Below are positions 22,701 to 32,640 of a stretch of DNA of 64,000 bases, piece by piece (position 1 is the first letter of the stretch; each line of letters begins with the position of its first letter). The stretch comes from Juglans regia. Its lineage: Eukaryota > Streptophyta > Magnoliopsida > Fagales > Juglandaceae. Position numbers and translations under genes: made by a program. The notes under the pieces were generated by a model. That model was not told where the DNA came from. It made no database searches and saw only the letters and a list, made by a program, of their open reading frames with translations. The DNA is taken from positions 20,565,234 through 20,629,233 of the forward strand of contig NC_049903.1 of assembly GCF_001411555.2 (NCBI RefSeq). The letters are read 5' to 3'.

Positions 22701-25700
22701 GATTCCATAGCTTTAGAAATAAATAGCTGCTGGGTGCTACAGAGTATGACTCTGCAGCAGTTGAATAAATGGTTGCTGGTGTGCTAGATTGTATATCATA
22801 GGGTCACAGATCTAGTGGTTGGAGTTTTGCCAGCACATTATTGACTTTAACCCAAGAGAAAAAGTCACTCCACAAAGCAGGAGCTATTTCGCAGGGGAGT
22901 AAAAGATTATCTACAGACTCCCCACTCCTCACACACATGCAGCACTACTCAATCAAAATGATGTATTTTTTCCTTGGATTGTCCAGGGTGAGAATCCATT
23001 AGATGATTAGTCAATGCAAGTAAATAAAGTGGACTTTCTTAACTAGTTTTTTAGGCTTATAATCAATTGCTGAACATGATCATGCACTCATATGAATGTT
23101 GTTGCTGGATACAATGGGAGGGGCGTGACTGCCTATGATACACAACATTTATCCTAAGGTGGGAATAAAAAGTTCCAGTCTCATGATTCCATGTTGAGTA
23201 ACTAGTGTGTGAGCGCATCCATATGGAAAATTTCTTATGGTGTGATTGCTTTCTTTTGCGTTCATGTGTACTTTTGAATATTTTGTTATACATGGACTTG
23301 GTCTGGGTTATGATGGATACATGTCCAATTTCATGGTTTCAACTTAGTGCATGACATCTTTTTCTTTTTGCTTTTCTACTTTGATTTCTTCTGGTGACAT
23401 TCTCATGTTTTGTTTTCCTTACTTTTGCCATTATCTAGAAATGGAGAGTAAATAGTTCCTTTCCTCATGCTTAAAATAAGCTAAGCATTCATTTTGAAGG
23501 ATTTTGATAGTATTTTTTAAACCAGAGTTGTGGGATAGGTTACATTAGGACTGCTTGCACCTTGAAAGTTGCAAACAATTTGTTACAACTTTACATTACA
23601 GTTGCGTTTCAGACCTCATCTGCTATGTGACGTCTGCTAACTATGGCGTGCAGAAGAAGCCAAATGTATTTTCAAAAGGCTTCAAAACCTGTATTCAGCA
23701 TGTGTTTAACCTGGATGGCAAACTATGTTTCCTGAAATTAGCACTTAAGAGTGGTAACCATCAAGTTTTTATATACGTGATTGTGTATGCATTCTGGAAT
23801 CGTACATGCCCCTTTGTGCTCTTATAAAGTCAAAATGAGATCCACAATTGAACGAATACCCTATAATTTGGTCCAAGGTGTTACCCCAATAAGTCGTTGC
23901 TGCACATCAACCTTTTAAATTGTCACATGTTTTTCTCATTTTGTTGCAACTCTTGCACAGTGTCTATGGGGAACCAATACCTGTCAAGGAACTTGCTGAT
24001 CGTGTTGCTAGTTATGTGCATCTGTGTACACTTTACTGGTGGCTGAGGTTTGATAAGATACCAAAATTCTTTATTCATTATGATTTTTTCTTCATTATAT
24101 TCCTTAAGGGAATATCTAATGTTACCCTGCAGACCCTTTGGATGTGGAGTTATTCTTGGAGGATATGACAGAGATGGACCACAGCTGTACATGGTTGAGC
24201 CATCTGGTGTTTCATATGTGAGTTTATTTTGGTCTTTTGTGGCAATAAGTTTGGCCATCAATCCTCTTGCTTTTGCATCATCATTATCTGTTACAGTTGA
24301 TTAGTTTTATATTGTAGTTCTCTTTACTCAATGTGTTTTTGGTATTTGATACAGAGGTACTTTGGAGCTGCAATTGGCAAGGGCAGGCAGGCAGCTAAAA
24401 CGTATGTGATTATCTGTTTATCAAATTCTAACTGCAGCTAAATCATGTCATTATGACAGGAGAATTTCATTGAAATCTTATTTTCCAACTGTTACTAACA
24501 TGGTGCTAATTTTAACTTCTCAACTTTCTGCCTGCCCATGGGCGATTGCATCCCAACCTGACTTAGGTTTGCATAGGAGATCTGCTACAGCTGCTTACAT
24601 GAGAAGTTTTAAGCTACATGTATTTAAACAGGATTATTTTCCTGTGTTTATTAGTGAAAATCTTTGCCTGGTTGTTTGGATGGGAACTAAGAATCTGATG
24701 GTGTCATTGTTGACCGTTGTAAGGAGCAATGTAATCATGAGTCTTAACTAGTTCATCATTATATGGTTAAATATCATAATTGTGAGCATTCATTGTTGAA
24801 TAATACCCAATTCTTTTATTATTCTCATACTAATATCTTACAGGAGTAAACCAGGAGTGGGACATCTAATGATACTAAACTTTTGTTTATAAGGATGCTG
24901 GCTTGGGTATTTTTTTTTTTTTTAAATCTAGATCAGGGCTGCTGTCGTGCTATGTTATGTAATGTTTAAATTAATGATTCCTACAACTTATTTTGATTAT
25001 ATTTTCTGAGCTAAAATACAATAAAGTGATACTGCTGATGTAATTAAATAATGTTTTTCCAGAGAGATCGAAAAGTTGAGGCTCTCAGAGTTGACTTGCC
25101 GTCAAGGGGTTATTGAAGTAGCCAAAATGTGAGTGTCCTTGCAGAGTTTTATGTATAATTTTCACCTTGCAATCTTGAGATAGCTTTATAATTTTCCTTT
25201 CTATTTTAGGGATGATAAAGGAAAAAGGAATTGTAGCTCTGATTTTCATTTTCTGTTGAATCCACTGTATTCTATTAATCGAAAACCGTGATTAGGAGTT
25301 TGTGAGAGAGGGTCATGGAGTGTGGCATCATTGGAGGTGTGCAATAAGGTATGCTAGAAAGTAGGAAGGCAGTCCTCTGTGTGTGTGTGGTGGTTGTTGG
25401 GGTAGGGCGGGGGGTTTAGAAAGGGTGGGGGGAAGGATCAATGAGTGGTGAGATATATAGAGGTGAACGGCATTCTTTCAGCAGAAAGAGGAATATAGGG
25501 TTTTACTGGGGTGGGAATTCTGAAAATGTATGATAGACCAGAATAATAAGAGAAATGAGAGAGAGAGAGGGGTTTTGTACGCCCATTTTAACTTTTAATA
25601 GGAAGGAATATGATGAATATATATTGCATTTTTTTATTATTTTAAAGTAGATAAATATATATATATATATGAGATTTTTTATTGGGGGGTTTATATGCTA

Positions 25701-25993
25701 AGCAGCATTTATGGAGTACATGATGAGGCGAAGGACAAAGAGTTTGAATTGGAAATGAGCTGGGTGTGTGATGAGTCAAACCGTCAACATCAGAAGGTAT
25801 CTATCTCTAAATTTCAATTGCAATAAACATCTTATTGATACTGCACGCTCTTCTGTGTGTCACCCTCCCTTGCTCATTTCATTTCTCTAAACAACCCATG
25901 TCTTGTGCCCTGCCATTTCAGGTTCCGGATGAGCTTTTACATGAAGCTAAAGCAGCGGCTAAAGCGGCACTGGAAGAAATGGATGCTGATTAA
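16744..25993 (+). CDS. PAG1: 20S proteasome subunit alpha type-3 (alpha-7/PAG1), 10 exons
   Basis: Exons: 16744-16847, 17034-17073, 17171-17254, 20597-20670, 23961-24047, 24133-24217, 24355-24401, 25063-25128, 25706-25796, 25922-25993. All introns are GT-AG and the spliced CDS is 750 nt, 249 aa plus stop, the usual length of plant PAG1. The product is a structural, non-catalytic subunit of the outer alpha ring of the 20S core particle, which gates substrate entry in cytosol and nucleus. Residues 5-27 ([19 protein letters not shown]...) are the alpha-subunit N-terminal signature. The body has [53 protein letters not shown] and [18 protein letters not shown], and it ends in the acidic tail EEMDAD. 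There is no disabling change. Introns 3 (3.3 kb) and 4 (3.3 kb) are swollen by LINE pieces and MITEs. The start ATG is the only one giving the signature. Confidence 0.96.
17690..19326 (+). mobile_element. LINE (L1-type) 3' fragment in intron 3 of the proteasome gene
   Basis: It is in sense orientation. [14 protein letters not shown], a stretch like LWKHIRRGW with [17 protein letters not shown], then [33 protein letters not shown] and a degraded zinc-ribbon motif are the C-terminal (zf-RVT) part of a plant LINE ORF2. It ends with a 3' tail, CTCATGTACTTGGGTTATGCC, and a short A-rich end. A MITE (18278-18649) is nested in it. The truncated 5' end near 17690 is approximate. Confidence 0.75.
18278..18649. 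mobile_element. MITE, 372 bp, nested in the intronic LINE
   Basis: The left end is GGGCATGTTTGGGTAATGAG and the right end CTTACCAAACAACCCC. TAA flanks it at 18275-18277 and 18650-18652. It splits the LINE coding sequence, so it inserted later. It has the GAATAATAG..TTTTGAAATTTGAAAAAGTTG interior shared with the elements at 37689 and 38874. Confidence 0.8.
19679..19892. mobile_element. MITE, 214 bp, in intron 3 of the proteasome gene
   Basis: GGTCTCGTTTGTTTTC and GAAACAAACAAGGCC form terminal inverted repeats. TAA flanks both ends (19676-19678 and 19893-19895). The interior has tandem CATCTCATCTCATC. Confidence 0.8.
20270..20355 (+). mobile_element. LINE 3' tail fragment
   Basis: CCTCCTGTGTACTTGGGCTAC, then CTATTAATAAAAAATTATTTTAC, matches the 3' ends of the LINEs at 19250-19326 and 60287-60358. 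Its upstream extent is unclear. Confidence 0.5.
21160..21225 (+). mobile_element. LINE 3' tail fragment in intron 4
   Basis: CCTGTATACGTCCTGTGTACTGGG and the following ATAATACCATTTTTCTTAT match the same LINE 3' terminus. Confidence 0.45.
22537..22568. repeat. GGGTT tandem repeat in intron 4
   Basis: There are four consecutive GGGTT units followed by GTGTTGGGTGG on the + strand. It resembles degenerate telomere repeat and could form a G-quadruplex on the transcribed RNA. Confidence 0.6.
22680..23010 (-). mobile_element. LINE zinc-ribbon fragment, antisense in intron 4
   Basis: On the - strand around 22960-22830 the translation reads [25 protein letters not shown], matching the zf-RVT C-terminal module of plant LINEs (CxxC...HLxLHCxxA..LW). 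The edges are not defined. Confidence 0.5.
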
Positions 25994-25999
25994 TGGGAG

Positions 26000-27070
26000 G
26001 AGCCATATCCCTATTGTTTACTCTGGTTTTAATATTTGCACTTCAACTTCTTCTTGGGATCATTCCATAGATCCATTATGGATAGACTGCTTTTTTTTTT
26101 CTTTTTTTTTAAACCATTTATCTTTATTTCTGCTACAGCGTTTTAGATGAAATGGTTCATTTTTCCAATTTAATCGCAGGCCAAACTATTATTTTCTAGT
26201 ATTAATACAACTTTACGTCCAATCTTTTTTGTTTTTCTAGAAGTATTATTTTTCATAATTTTAATTATTATCCTCATCATATTTGCATGTGACATTACAT
26301 TAAGTGCCCATTTAAGGTGGTTTGTTCTTTTTTTTTTTTTTTTTGGCTTTCTCTTTTAAATATTTTTTAAACATTTAAAAAAAAAAAACACTAATACACT
26401 AGTAGGATCATTTTCCTTAAATAAATGGTAGATAGGTGAAAAAAAATAAAATGTGGACATTTAATAGGCAATTAACTACAATCATTTGGAATGATGAAAT
26501 GATAAGGGAAAATAAAAATATATATTTGGAATGATGAAAGGATGATCATTAAAATAATGATAAATAGTATTTTTTATTTTTTAAAAGTAAATTTGCTCAT
26601 ACTTTTGGATTGCTTTTCTGTATTTTGTTATTTTTTTTTCAAAAGTAACACCTTACACCAAGACTAACACCAACACCAACACCAAATGAAGTGTGGTTTT
26701 TTATTTTATTTTTAAAGCAAAACGTAAACCCACTCATTTTAAAGCAAACACACTCGGTGGAAACATCTCCTCTAACGCAAATTCATCATTATTTTTTTTT
26801 CCAACATCAACAATTTCTCTGGCTCTCTAGCCAATTAACGGTCATCAAATCCTACATTTTCTTTCTCTTTTTTTAAGGGAGAAGAGCCCATTTGGTGAGG
26901 CTACTTCAACTTCTCCTTACCTCAAATCCATCTTTATATTAGTATTATTATTATAAACTGAGATTCTAAGTAATTTCAGGGATTCAGAATTGGAATCCCA
27001 AGCTGTTTATGGATTTCAAAACTAAAACCTCAATCAATTTTGATTTGTATCATTGTATAATTTTAATGTC
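26000..27070. other. Downstream region of the proteasome gene
   Basis: The first part (about 26000-26250) is likely 3' UTR. The rest is AT-rich spacer with homopolymer runs and a short ACCAAC repeat at 26655-26685. No other gene is seen. Confidence 0.5.
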
Positions 27071-27590
27071 ATGGACTTATGTGTCTCGTTATGCACAAAT
27101 AACAAATATAGCTGCAGAAAACAACTGAACTACATGTCCTTTAGGACCACTAGAAGTTTATCTGATTGTTAACTTTAAGATTTCGTAAGATTAGTTGAGG
27201 TGCGCACAAGCTGCTCAGACACCCTCGCTTTAAAAAAAAAAAAAAAAACGACTAAACTACATGTGGCAGCAATGGGCTCTACATCATTCAACATTATATA
27301 CAGTTTCCAAGGTCATTCAACATTATATCATTAGTTCCATCTTATATCTTTGAAATAAAGCCCTGAAAGAGTCTCAAAAACATCATACAGATTCACGAAA
27401 ATGCCTATTTGAAAATGCATTGACATTAAAAAGCACACAACTTGTAGAATTCAATCAAAGAGGTAAAGTCCAATAAATCACTATACATTATGGGGTGACA
27501 GAGGAATTACTGAAGATCCAACTTGAGCCTGACAATCGGTCAAAGCTCTATAAACACCAACAATATCCCCTTTCCCGCACAACAAAGAAT
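27071..27590 (-). pseudogene. Inverted partial copy of the RNase H gene (end of exon 1 and intron 1)
   Basis: The - strand of this stretch matches 33197-33621 on the + strand almost throughout: the end of exon 1 (GGGGATATTGTTGGTGTTTA, GACTGATTGTCAGGCTCAAG-like) and several hundred bases of intron 1. One extra G in the GTGCGGGAAAGGGG stretch shifts the reading frame. Because intron sequence is included and orientation is reversed, this is a DNA-level duplication, not a retrocopy. A SINE-like insertion (27138-27249) is present only in this copy. Confidence 0.85.
27138..27249 (+). mobile_element. SINE-like insertion with poly(A), about 112 bp
   Basis: It contains GGACCACTAGAAG and GATTAGTTGAGGTGCGCACA, resembling the 3' part of plant Au-type SINEs, and ends in an A17-18 run. 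It is flanked by a 15-bp near-identical duplication (AACTGAACTACATGT at 27123-27137 and GACTAAACTACATGT at 27250-27264). The paralogous site in the RNase H gene (about 33550-33570) has this sequence once and no insert. It is 5'-truncated relative to a full SINE (no A and B boxes seen). Confidence 0.7.
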
Positions 27591-27776
27591 AGGATGATCA
27601 TAGAAATCACACTAGCACATCCATAAAAGGTGGGAACAATTTTAATAAAATATAAATTTTTTTTATAAAAGTAAATAATGTATTAAATTTATTTTATAAT
27701 AAAAATAATTTTATAATTTAACGTATTATGCTTTATAATCTAACGTCAAGGGATCGATGCACAGATATGGCATGTT

Positions 27777-28384
27777 TAGGGATGTAAATTTAAACCGGTA
27801 AACTGGAAAACCAGCTCGGACTGGTTGGTCCGGAACCGGTTCCTATATTATGAAAACCGGTCGGTTCCGGTCTGGTTTCGGTTCCGTAGTTTTTGGGACC
27901 GGACCGGACCGGTTTAAAATATATATATATATAAATTAATTTTATATATTATACAAAATATTTATATATATATTTTATATATAATATATAATTATATATC
28001 ACATATGAAATAATTTCATATTATAATTTATAAATTATAACATAAAATGTTAATCTTAAATATGAGTATTTGTAATTTGTTTGATTATATGTTATTAATA
28101 TAAGTATATATAAGATAATATTATTATAATTTATAAAATAAAAGTTTAATGTAAAGATAAAAATTTAATTGATCATATGCTTTAAACATAATATATATAT
28201 TAAATTATTAATAACATTTTATCATAAGAAATAATGTTTTATTATATTTTTTTTACATTTTAAAAAAACTGGAAAACCGAATGTACTGATTTATGAGGAT
28301 AACCGGAACGTAATCGATTTTGAAAAATACAAAACCGATACATATCAATTCGGTCATAAATTTTATCAAAAACCGGACCTGTTA
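27777..28384. mobile_element. hAT-type MITE (CCGGT family), about 608 bp
   Basis: The left end is TAGGGATGTAAATTTAAACCGG and the right arm carries AACCGGACCTGTTA. The arms have inverted CCGGTTCCGGTC-type motifs around an AT-rich core that resembles the core of the 7044 element in inverse order. The flanks GGCATGTT and CGCATGCT match at 6 of 8 positions. Confidence 0.65.
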
Positions 28385-28597
28385 CGCATGCTATCGTATC
28401 TTTTTTTTCTTTTTTCTCCTTTTTTGTCTTACTTTTTTCTTCCCTTCTCCCCGTGCTCTCCCCTCCTCCCCCCTTACCCTTACGAAGGCCACTCTCCTCA
28501 CTGCCAGCCGACAATCGTGACCCTCCTAGTGCCGCCACTTTCCTCCACTCTCCTCACCACCGCCGCCGACAATCGTGACCCTCCCAGTGCAGCCGTC
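28385..28597. repeat. Pyrimidine-rich stretch with a roughly 60-bp tandem duplication
   Basis: The block CCACTCTCCTCAC..GCCGACAATCGTGACCCTCC occurs twice, around 28487-28527 and 28547-28585. The element at 28598 inserted directly after the second copy. Confidence 0.6.
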
Positions 28598-28943
28598 TGT
28601 AACACACCTGATAGTAGGTGTTTGGATGACTAGAAAATATACAAAAAAATTACTCACTTCGAGAGGAGCACCTCCATTGAAGAAAAGAAGAAAATGATAA
28701 AAGTAGAAAAAATAACATTTGTATTAACTTTTTTATATCCTAAACCCTAGAGCTCTTGACTCATATATAAAGGAGATGACCCTACATGGGCCCAAGCTAA
28801 CACTAAAAACATACAAGGAAATAAAACTAAGGGCCAATGCCCATTAGCTATCTTGTAGTCCAAATACATGCTGAATTGAAATTGTAAATGAAATTGGCCC
28901 AAAGCCAATAGCCCATGTCCTTGAATCTTCGGGGACTGTGACA
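28598..28943 (-). repeat. 3' LTR of the Pack-type element
   Basis: 346 bp, TG...CA termini, with the 5-bp target duplication CCGTC directly before it. The captured reading frame runs into this LTR and stops at 28747. Confidence 0.88.
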
Positions 28944-29898
28944 AACCATCCTCCATAGAAGCACCTTGTCCACAAGGTGCGGTTTGGCTGCCACGCTTCC
29001 TTTGTAACTGGAAATTATTAACTTCTAGCTCATCATCAGTAATCCAATCAAAATTTCCATCTTTTACACCATGTCCTGCAAGGCTCATGTAAATAGCTTT
29101 GAAAGAAACAACATATGGGGAGGACATTTGGTCAAAAACCACTTTTGCAAACTCATCCTTGCCATCTTCCATAAACTTGGCAGCCATATATGCTTCTTGA
29201 AGCCTTCCAACATCATTTGCTAAGAAATTCTCAACATGCTTCAAAATTGTCTCCACTACAGCTACAATTTTCATGGAAATAGCAAATAAAACCATCCCTG
29301 TTCCAATTCTCTCAAAGCCTGGCGCAACCTTTCTGTTCATAGTAGCCCCTTGCTTGGTAAAGAAAGTTGATGAATGTGCATACAAAATAGCATATGCCAA
29401 GCTTGTCACCTTCACTAGAGCAAGCCTAAGAACTGCTTTTGCCTCCGCAATGCCATCACGCAAATAATATGACCCACTTCCGTTTGGCATTACACGAAGG
29501 GCATCCTGTAGTGGTGCCAAATATTTCAAAGAGATGATGGTGCAGTGTAGTTGGAGCAATTCAAATTTCAAGGAATTCTGCAATATTGCAAGTGGCCTCG
29601 CCATTGTTGACACAATCACCGAGAGCTCAAATAAGTAGTCATGAGCAATGACATCCAAAGACAGCTTGCTTAGTATCAACATCACAAATTTTGTAGCTAT
29701 CTCCATTAGATTAGAATCATCTGAAAAGGTAGATATTTGAGAAGCCAACACTTTCATGCCTCCAAACTCATACAATCTCTTGTCAATTGGCAGACAATCT
29801 TGAAGACGACGGGACACCTCAACAAGCACTTTCTTTATAGCCAACACATTCCCTTCTATCTCGATCATCTCGTTGGATGGGGCAGCGCAGGCTGGCAA
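28747..29898 (-). pseudogene. Captured chimera part 2: KH-domain, neurochondrin and PPR-like fragments
   Basis: On the - strand the frame after a TAG stop (29901-29899) reads LPACAAPSNEMIEIEGNVLA, then VEVSRRLQDCLP. This is the middle of a plant KH-domain RNA-binding protein ([13 protein letters not shown] just before the stop belongs to the same piece). Next is GGMKVLASQISTF, LSLDVIAHDYLFELSVIV, LQDALRVMPNGSGSYYLRDG, typical of the neurochondrin family. Then comes an unidentified piece (VTSLAYAILYAHSSTFF), and a PPR-like motif (VVFDQMSSPYVVSFKAIY). About 380 codons stay open to a stop inside the LTR at 28747. Each piece is far shorter than its parent, so a working product of any parent function is unlikely. 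The names come from motif recognition only. Confidence 0.7.
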
Positions 29899-30720
29899 CT
29901 AGTCGGTCAAAATCCTAATCTCGCAGCCACTCTCTTTCCTAATCTTCACCAGTTCATCAATAATCTCTCCCAATTTCTCTTGACAAGCCAGATTCCAAAA
30001 GTACCACACTCCAAACAACAAGCACTTGAAGATCAAACCCAGGGCACGCCTCATTGGCATTTTCACAAATACCTGAGGTACCCTTATTGCCTTTTTCATG
30101 TGAAGCACGAAGGCAACATCAGTTCCTCCGTACAATCTCATAGCAACACCAGATGCAAGTTTGAAAAGCAGATGGCTAGATATCATCCCAGCTGCCCCTA
30201 AGACTGCAATATTAATCAATTTCTTACACATTTTTGTCTCTTCTTCAGCCTTGAGATCATACGTGAGGCAGAACACACCGAAGCATTCGGACTTGTTCTT
30301 GGGGTCCTCAACTTGCTCTATGACTGGAGCTTTAACTGCACATATAGTGGTTATTGTCTGATCTACCTCGCCTCTGTTGGCCCAGATCCTAGCAGCCATA
30401 CCGACAAAATCAGAGGATGTAGCTTCGAGAACCAAATGAGAAGCCCGACATGGTGGTTTATCTCCCTCTCTACTGTTGGGTTTAGTATTTGAAAATGGAG
30501 AAGCGGCCGCAGATGACGATGATGATGAAAATGTTGTTCCTCCGAATATAGATGGGGTGGAACTCGGTGCGGCTATAGATGATCTGAAGGCGTATAAACC
30601 TGGACTTGCTGATGGAACTGTTGTTTTGAAAGGTGTTGAACCCGATGCGGAGGTTGCTCCCGCAAATGGCATTGCTCCGAACAGAGGTGAGGCAACAGTG
30701 GGTGTCACGGACGCTGACAT
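29899..30720 (-). pseudogene. Captured chimera part 1: FG-nucleoporin-like, NADP-malate dehydrogenase and KH-domain fragments
   Basis: From ATG 30720 on the - strand, residues 1-95 are Ser/Ala/Pro-rich with [16 protein letters not shown] and [14 protein letters not shown], like an FG nucleoporin. Residues 125-190 read [52 protein letters not shown], matching the N-terminal part of mature chloroplast NADP-malate dehydrogenase through its nucleotide-binding GxAGxI loop. A piece of unknown source follows ([17 protein letters not shown]). The last residues ([14 protein letters not shown]) start the KH fragment. The TAG at 29901-29899 is the only break between this and the next open stretch, which is in the same frame. 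Confidence 0.7.
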
Positions 30721-30981
30721 TGTTCCGAAAGGGATAGAACTGGGACTGGATTTGGGAATGGAATATAATGATCGTGCTGGTATTATCGTTTTTGCGGAAT
30801 GGTTGCTTTTCCGTAGTTGGGAGCTTGTGAATAAACAAATGGTGATGATTCCTCCAGGGTCAAAATTCCAAATATGAGAATCTGACCTTGAAGCTTGGGT
30901 TTGAATTTTCCAAATGGTGGTGAAGGAGAGAATCTTGAGAACAGATCTCTCATCCGCTTGACCTTGTTGTCTAGAAATTAT

Positions 30982-31233
30982 TCATTGATTCCCATTTTTG
31001 CTTTTTGCTTTGAATTTTCGGTAGTTCAAAATTTGTCCGTCATCAACCTCCATCGAATGTTTGGTTTGGAGGGACTGATTTTTTTGGGACAAGGAATCCA
31101 TTGTTGCTTGTTCTTCGTCTTTTTGTAGAGTATCGAGTTGGCTTTTCAGATTTGAGAATTCTTCATTCAAGTTGTTCCGAAAATCTTCAAGATTGTTCTT
31201 GACATTTTTAACTATCTGCAAAATCACACCCAA
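30982..31233 (-). CDS. Gag-like leader ORF of the Pack-type element (83 aa)
   Basis: This is an open frame between the primer site and the captured genes, reading QIVKNVKNNLEDFRNNLNE, FSNLKSQLDTLQKDEEQ. It is a short coiled coil of the sort found at the start of some gypsy gag proteins. It may be the only part left of the parent element. Function is not shown. Confidence 0.35.
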   Translation of the reverse strand: MGVILQIVKNVKNNLEDFRNNLNEEFSNLKSQLDTLQKDEEQATMDSLSQKNQSLQTKHSMEVDDGQILNYRKFKAKSKNGNQ

Positions 31234-31349
31234 ACGTTGTTATGATTGTTCGACTTGGTCTTTGATGTTGAGCAAGGATGGAATAATTTTTTCTATTTCC
31301 ATGGATTGATGCCAGCCGATCCAAGAAAAGACTGGCTCTAGATACCACT

Positions 31350-31695
31350 TGTAACATACCTGATAGTAGGTGTTTGGATGACTAGAAAATATACAAGAAA
31401 ATTACTCACTTCGAGGGGAGCACCTCCATTGAAAAAAAGAAGAAGATGATAAAAGTAGAAAAAATAACATTTGTATTAACTTTTTTATATCCTAAACCCT
31501 AGAGCTCTTGACTCATATATAAAGGAGATAACCCTACATGGGCCCAAGCTAACACTAAAAACATACAAGGAAATAAAACTAAGGGCCAATGCCCATTAGC
31601 TATCTTGTAGTCTAAATTCATGCTAAATTGAAATTGTAAATGAAACTGGCCTCAAGCCCATAGCCCATGTCCTTGAATCTTCGGGGACTGTGACA
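31350..31695 (-). repeat. 5' LTR of the Pack-type element
   Basis: 346 bp, TG...CA termini, about 96% identical to 28598-28943, followed by the CCGTC target duplication at 31696-31700. The primer-binding site abuts it at 31329-31348. Confidence 0.88.
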
Positions 31696-31700
31696 CCGTC

Positions 31701-32640
31701 TTTCTGGCGTCAACCCAATACCGTCACCCACAACCTTAAATTACGGTATATGATGTTGAGTTGTGCAATGCATTTTAAATCAATTTTTGATGCATGAAAA
31801 ATTTAACTGGGATTTGGATGTTGAGAAGAGTGAGAAGGGGGCCGAGAATTTTGTCTTTGAACTTGGATCCCTGTTGAATGTTGGTAGACTAATTGATGGG
31901 TATGTAGTGGAAATTGCACATGATTGAAATCTTCTGTACTTGGTAGACTCTAATCCAGTTCTTTCCACAAGTAATTTATTTTCTAGGACTTGAAATCACC
32001 TTGAACTTTGTAATTTATGTGTTAAAGGCTTCATGTGTCTCTAAGCTAGAAAGCTGTATCCAAGGCAATCGGCACTGAATGTGTAAAACTCTACTGTGTA
32101 AAAATGCAATTTTTTCCAGCCAAATAGAAAATTTAAAGGAAAAACAAAAAAAGCAATGAAGCAACGGAAACCAGAATGGAGAGAGAGAGAGAGAGTTACC
32201 TACAAAGAAGACGGGAACCAGAGAATGATAGAGAGAGAGAGAGAGAGAGAGAAAGTTGTGAAACGGACGCAAGGAAGATGAGAGGCATGGACACAAGGAA
32301 GACGGGATGGCATGTACAGTGCCTTCACCTTTCAGTCTTTTGCCACATCAGTTTGTGGATCCCTATGTGGGATCCCTGTATGCAGCTCCCATTTTCTAAA
32401 CTGAAAAATATTTGTATCAGTCTACTATTTATCACACACTCAATATACTTAGTGTATTGAGTTAAAAAAAAAAAATTGAATACATGATATATGGAGAGTG
32501 TAAGCTGATGCATAGAATTATTCTTTCTAAACATGCTCCCAAGTCCCCACAAATAACCCAACCCGTTTATTTTAAACTCGTCAAAATAACCAACCAAAAT
32601 GTTTCGGTCCTAAAAGCCCATAATAAACCCCTCTCCGTCG
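31701..32640. other. Spacer between the Pack-type element and the RNase H gene
   Basis: No gene is supported. Two GA microsatellites lie at about 32178-32196 and 32230-32253. The short ORFs over them are low complexity. Confidence 0.5.

Larger units (their letters stand above)
28598..31695 (-). mobile_element. Gene-capturing non-autonomous LTR retrotransposon (Pack-type)
   Basis: Two 346-bp direct repeats (28598-28943 and 31350-31695), each TGTAACA...TGTGACA on the + strand, bound the element. A perfect 5-bp target duplication, CCGTC, lies at 28593-28597 and 31696-31700. On the - strand, the base after the 5' LTR is followed by AGTGGTATCTAGAGCCAG, which matches the plant initiator-Met tRNA primer site with one extra T. 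I count about 13 differences between the LTRs, so they are about 96% identical. No RT, integrase or protease was recognised. The 2.4-kb interior is instead a chain of fragments from unrelated host genes in one frame. It must rely on another element's enzymes. Orientation is set by the primer site and agrees with the captured frame. Confidence 0.88.

Noticed and set aside
28320..28633. Ser/Pro/Phe-rich ORFs in the pyrimidine tract
   Set aside because: They are low complexity and lie across a MITE end and an LTR edge.
30476..30877. 133-aa + strand ORF inside the Pack-type element
   Set aside because: It is the shadow of the FG-nucleoporin-like frame on the other strand; the acidic repeats mirror the Ser/Ala-rich codons.
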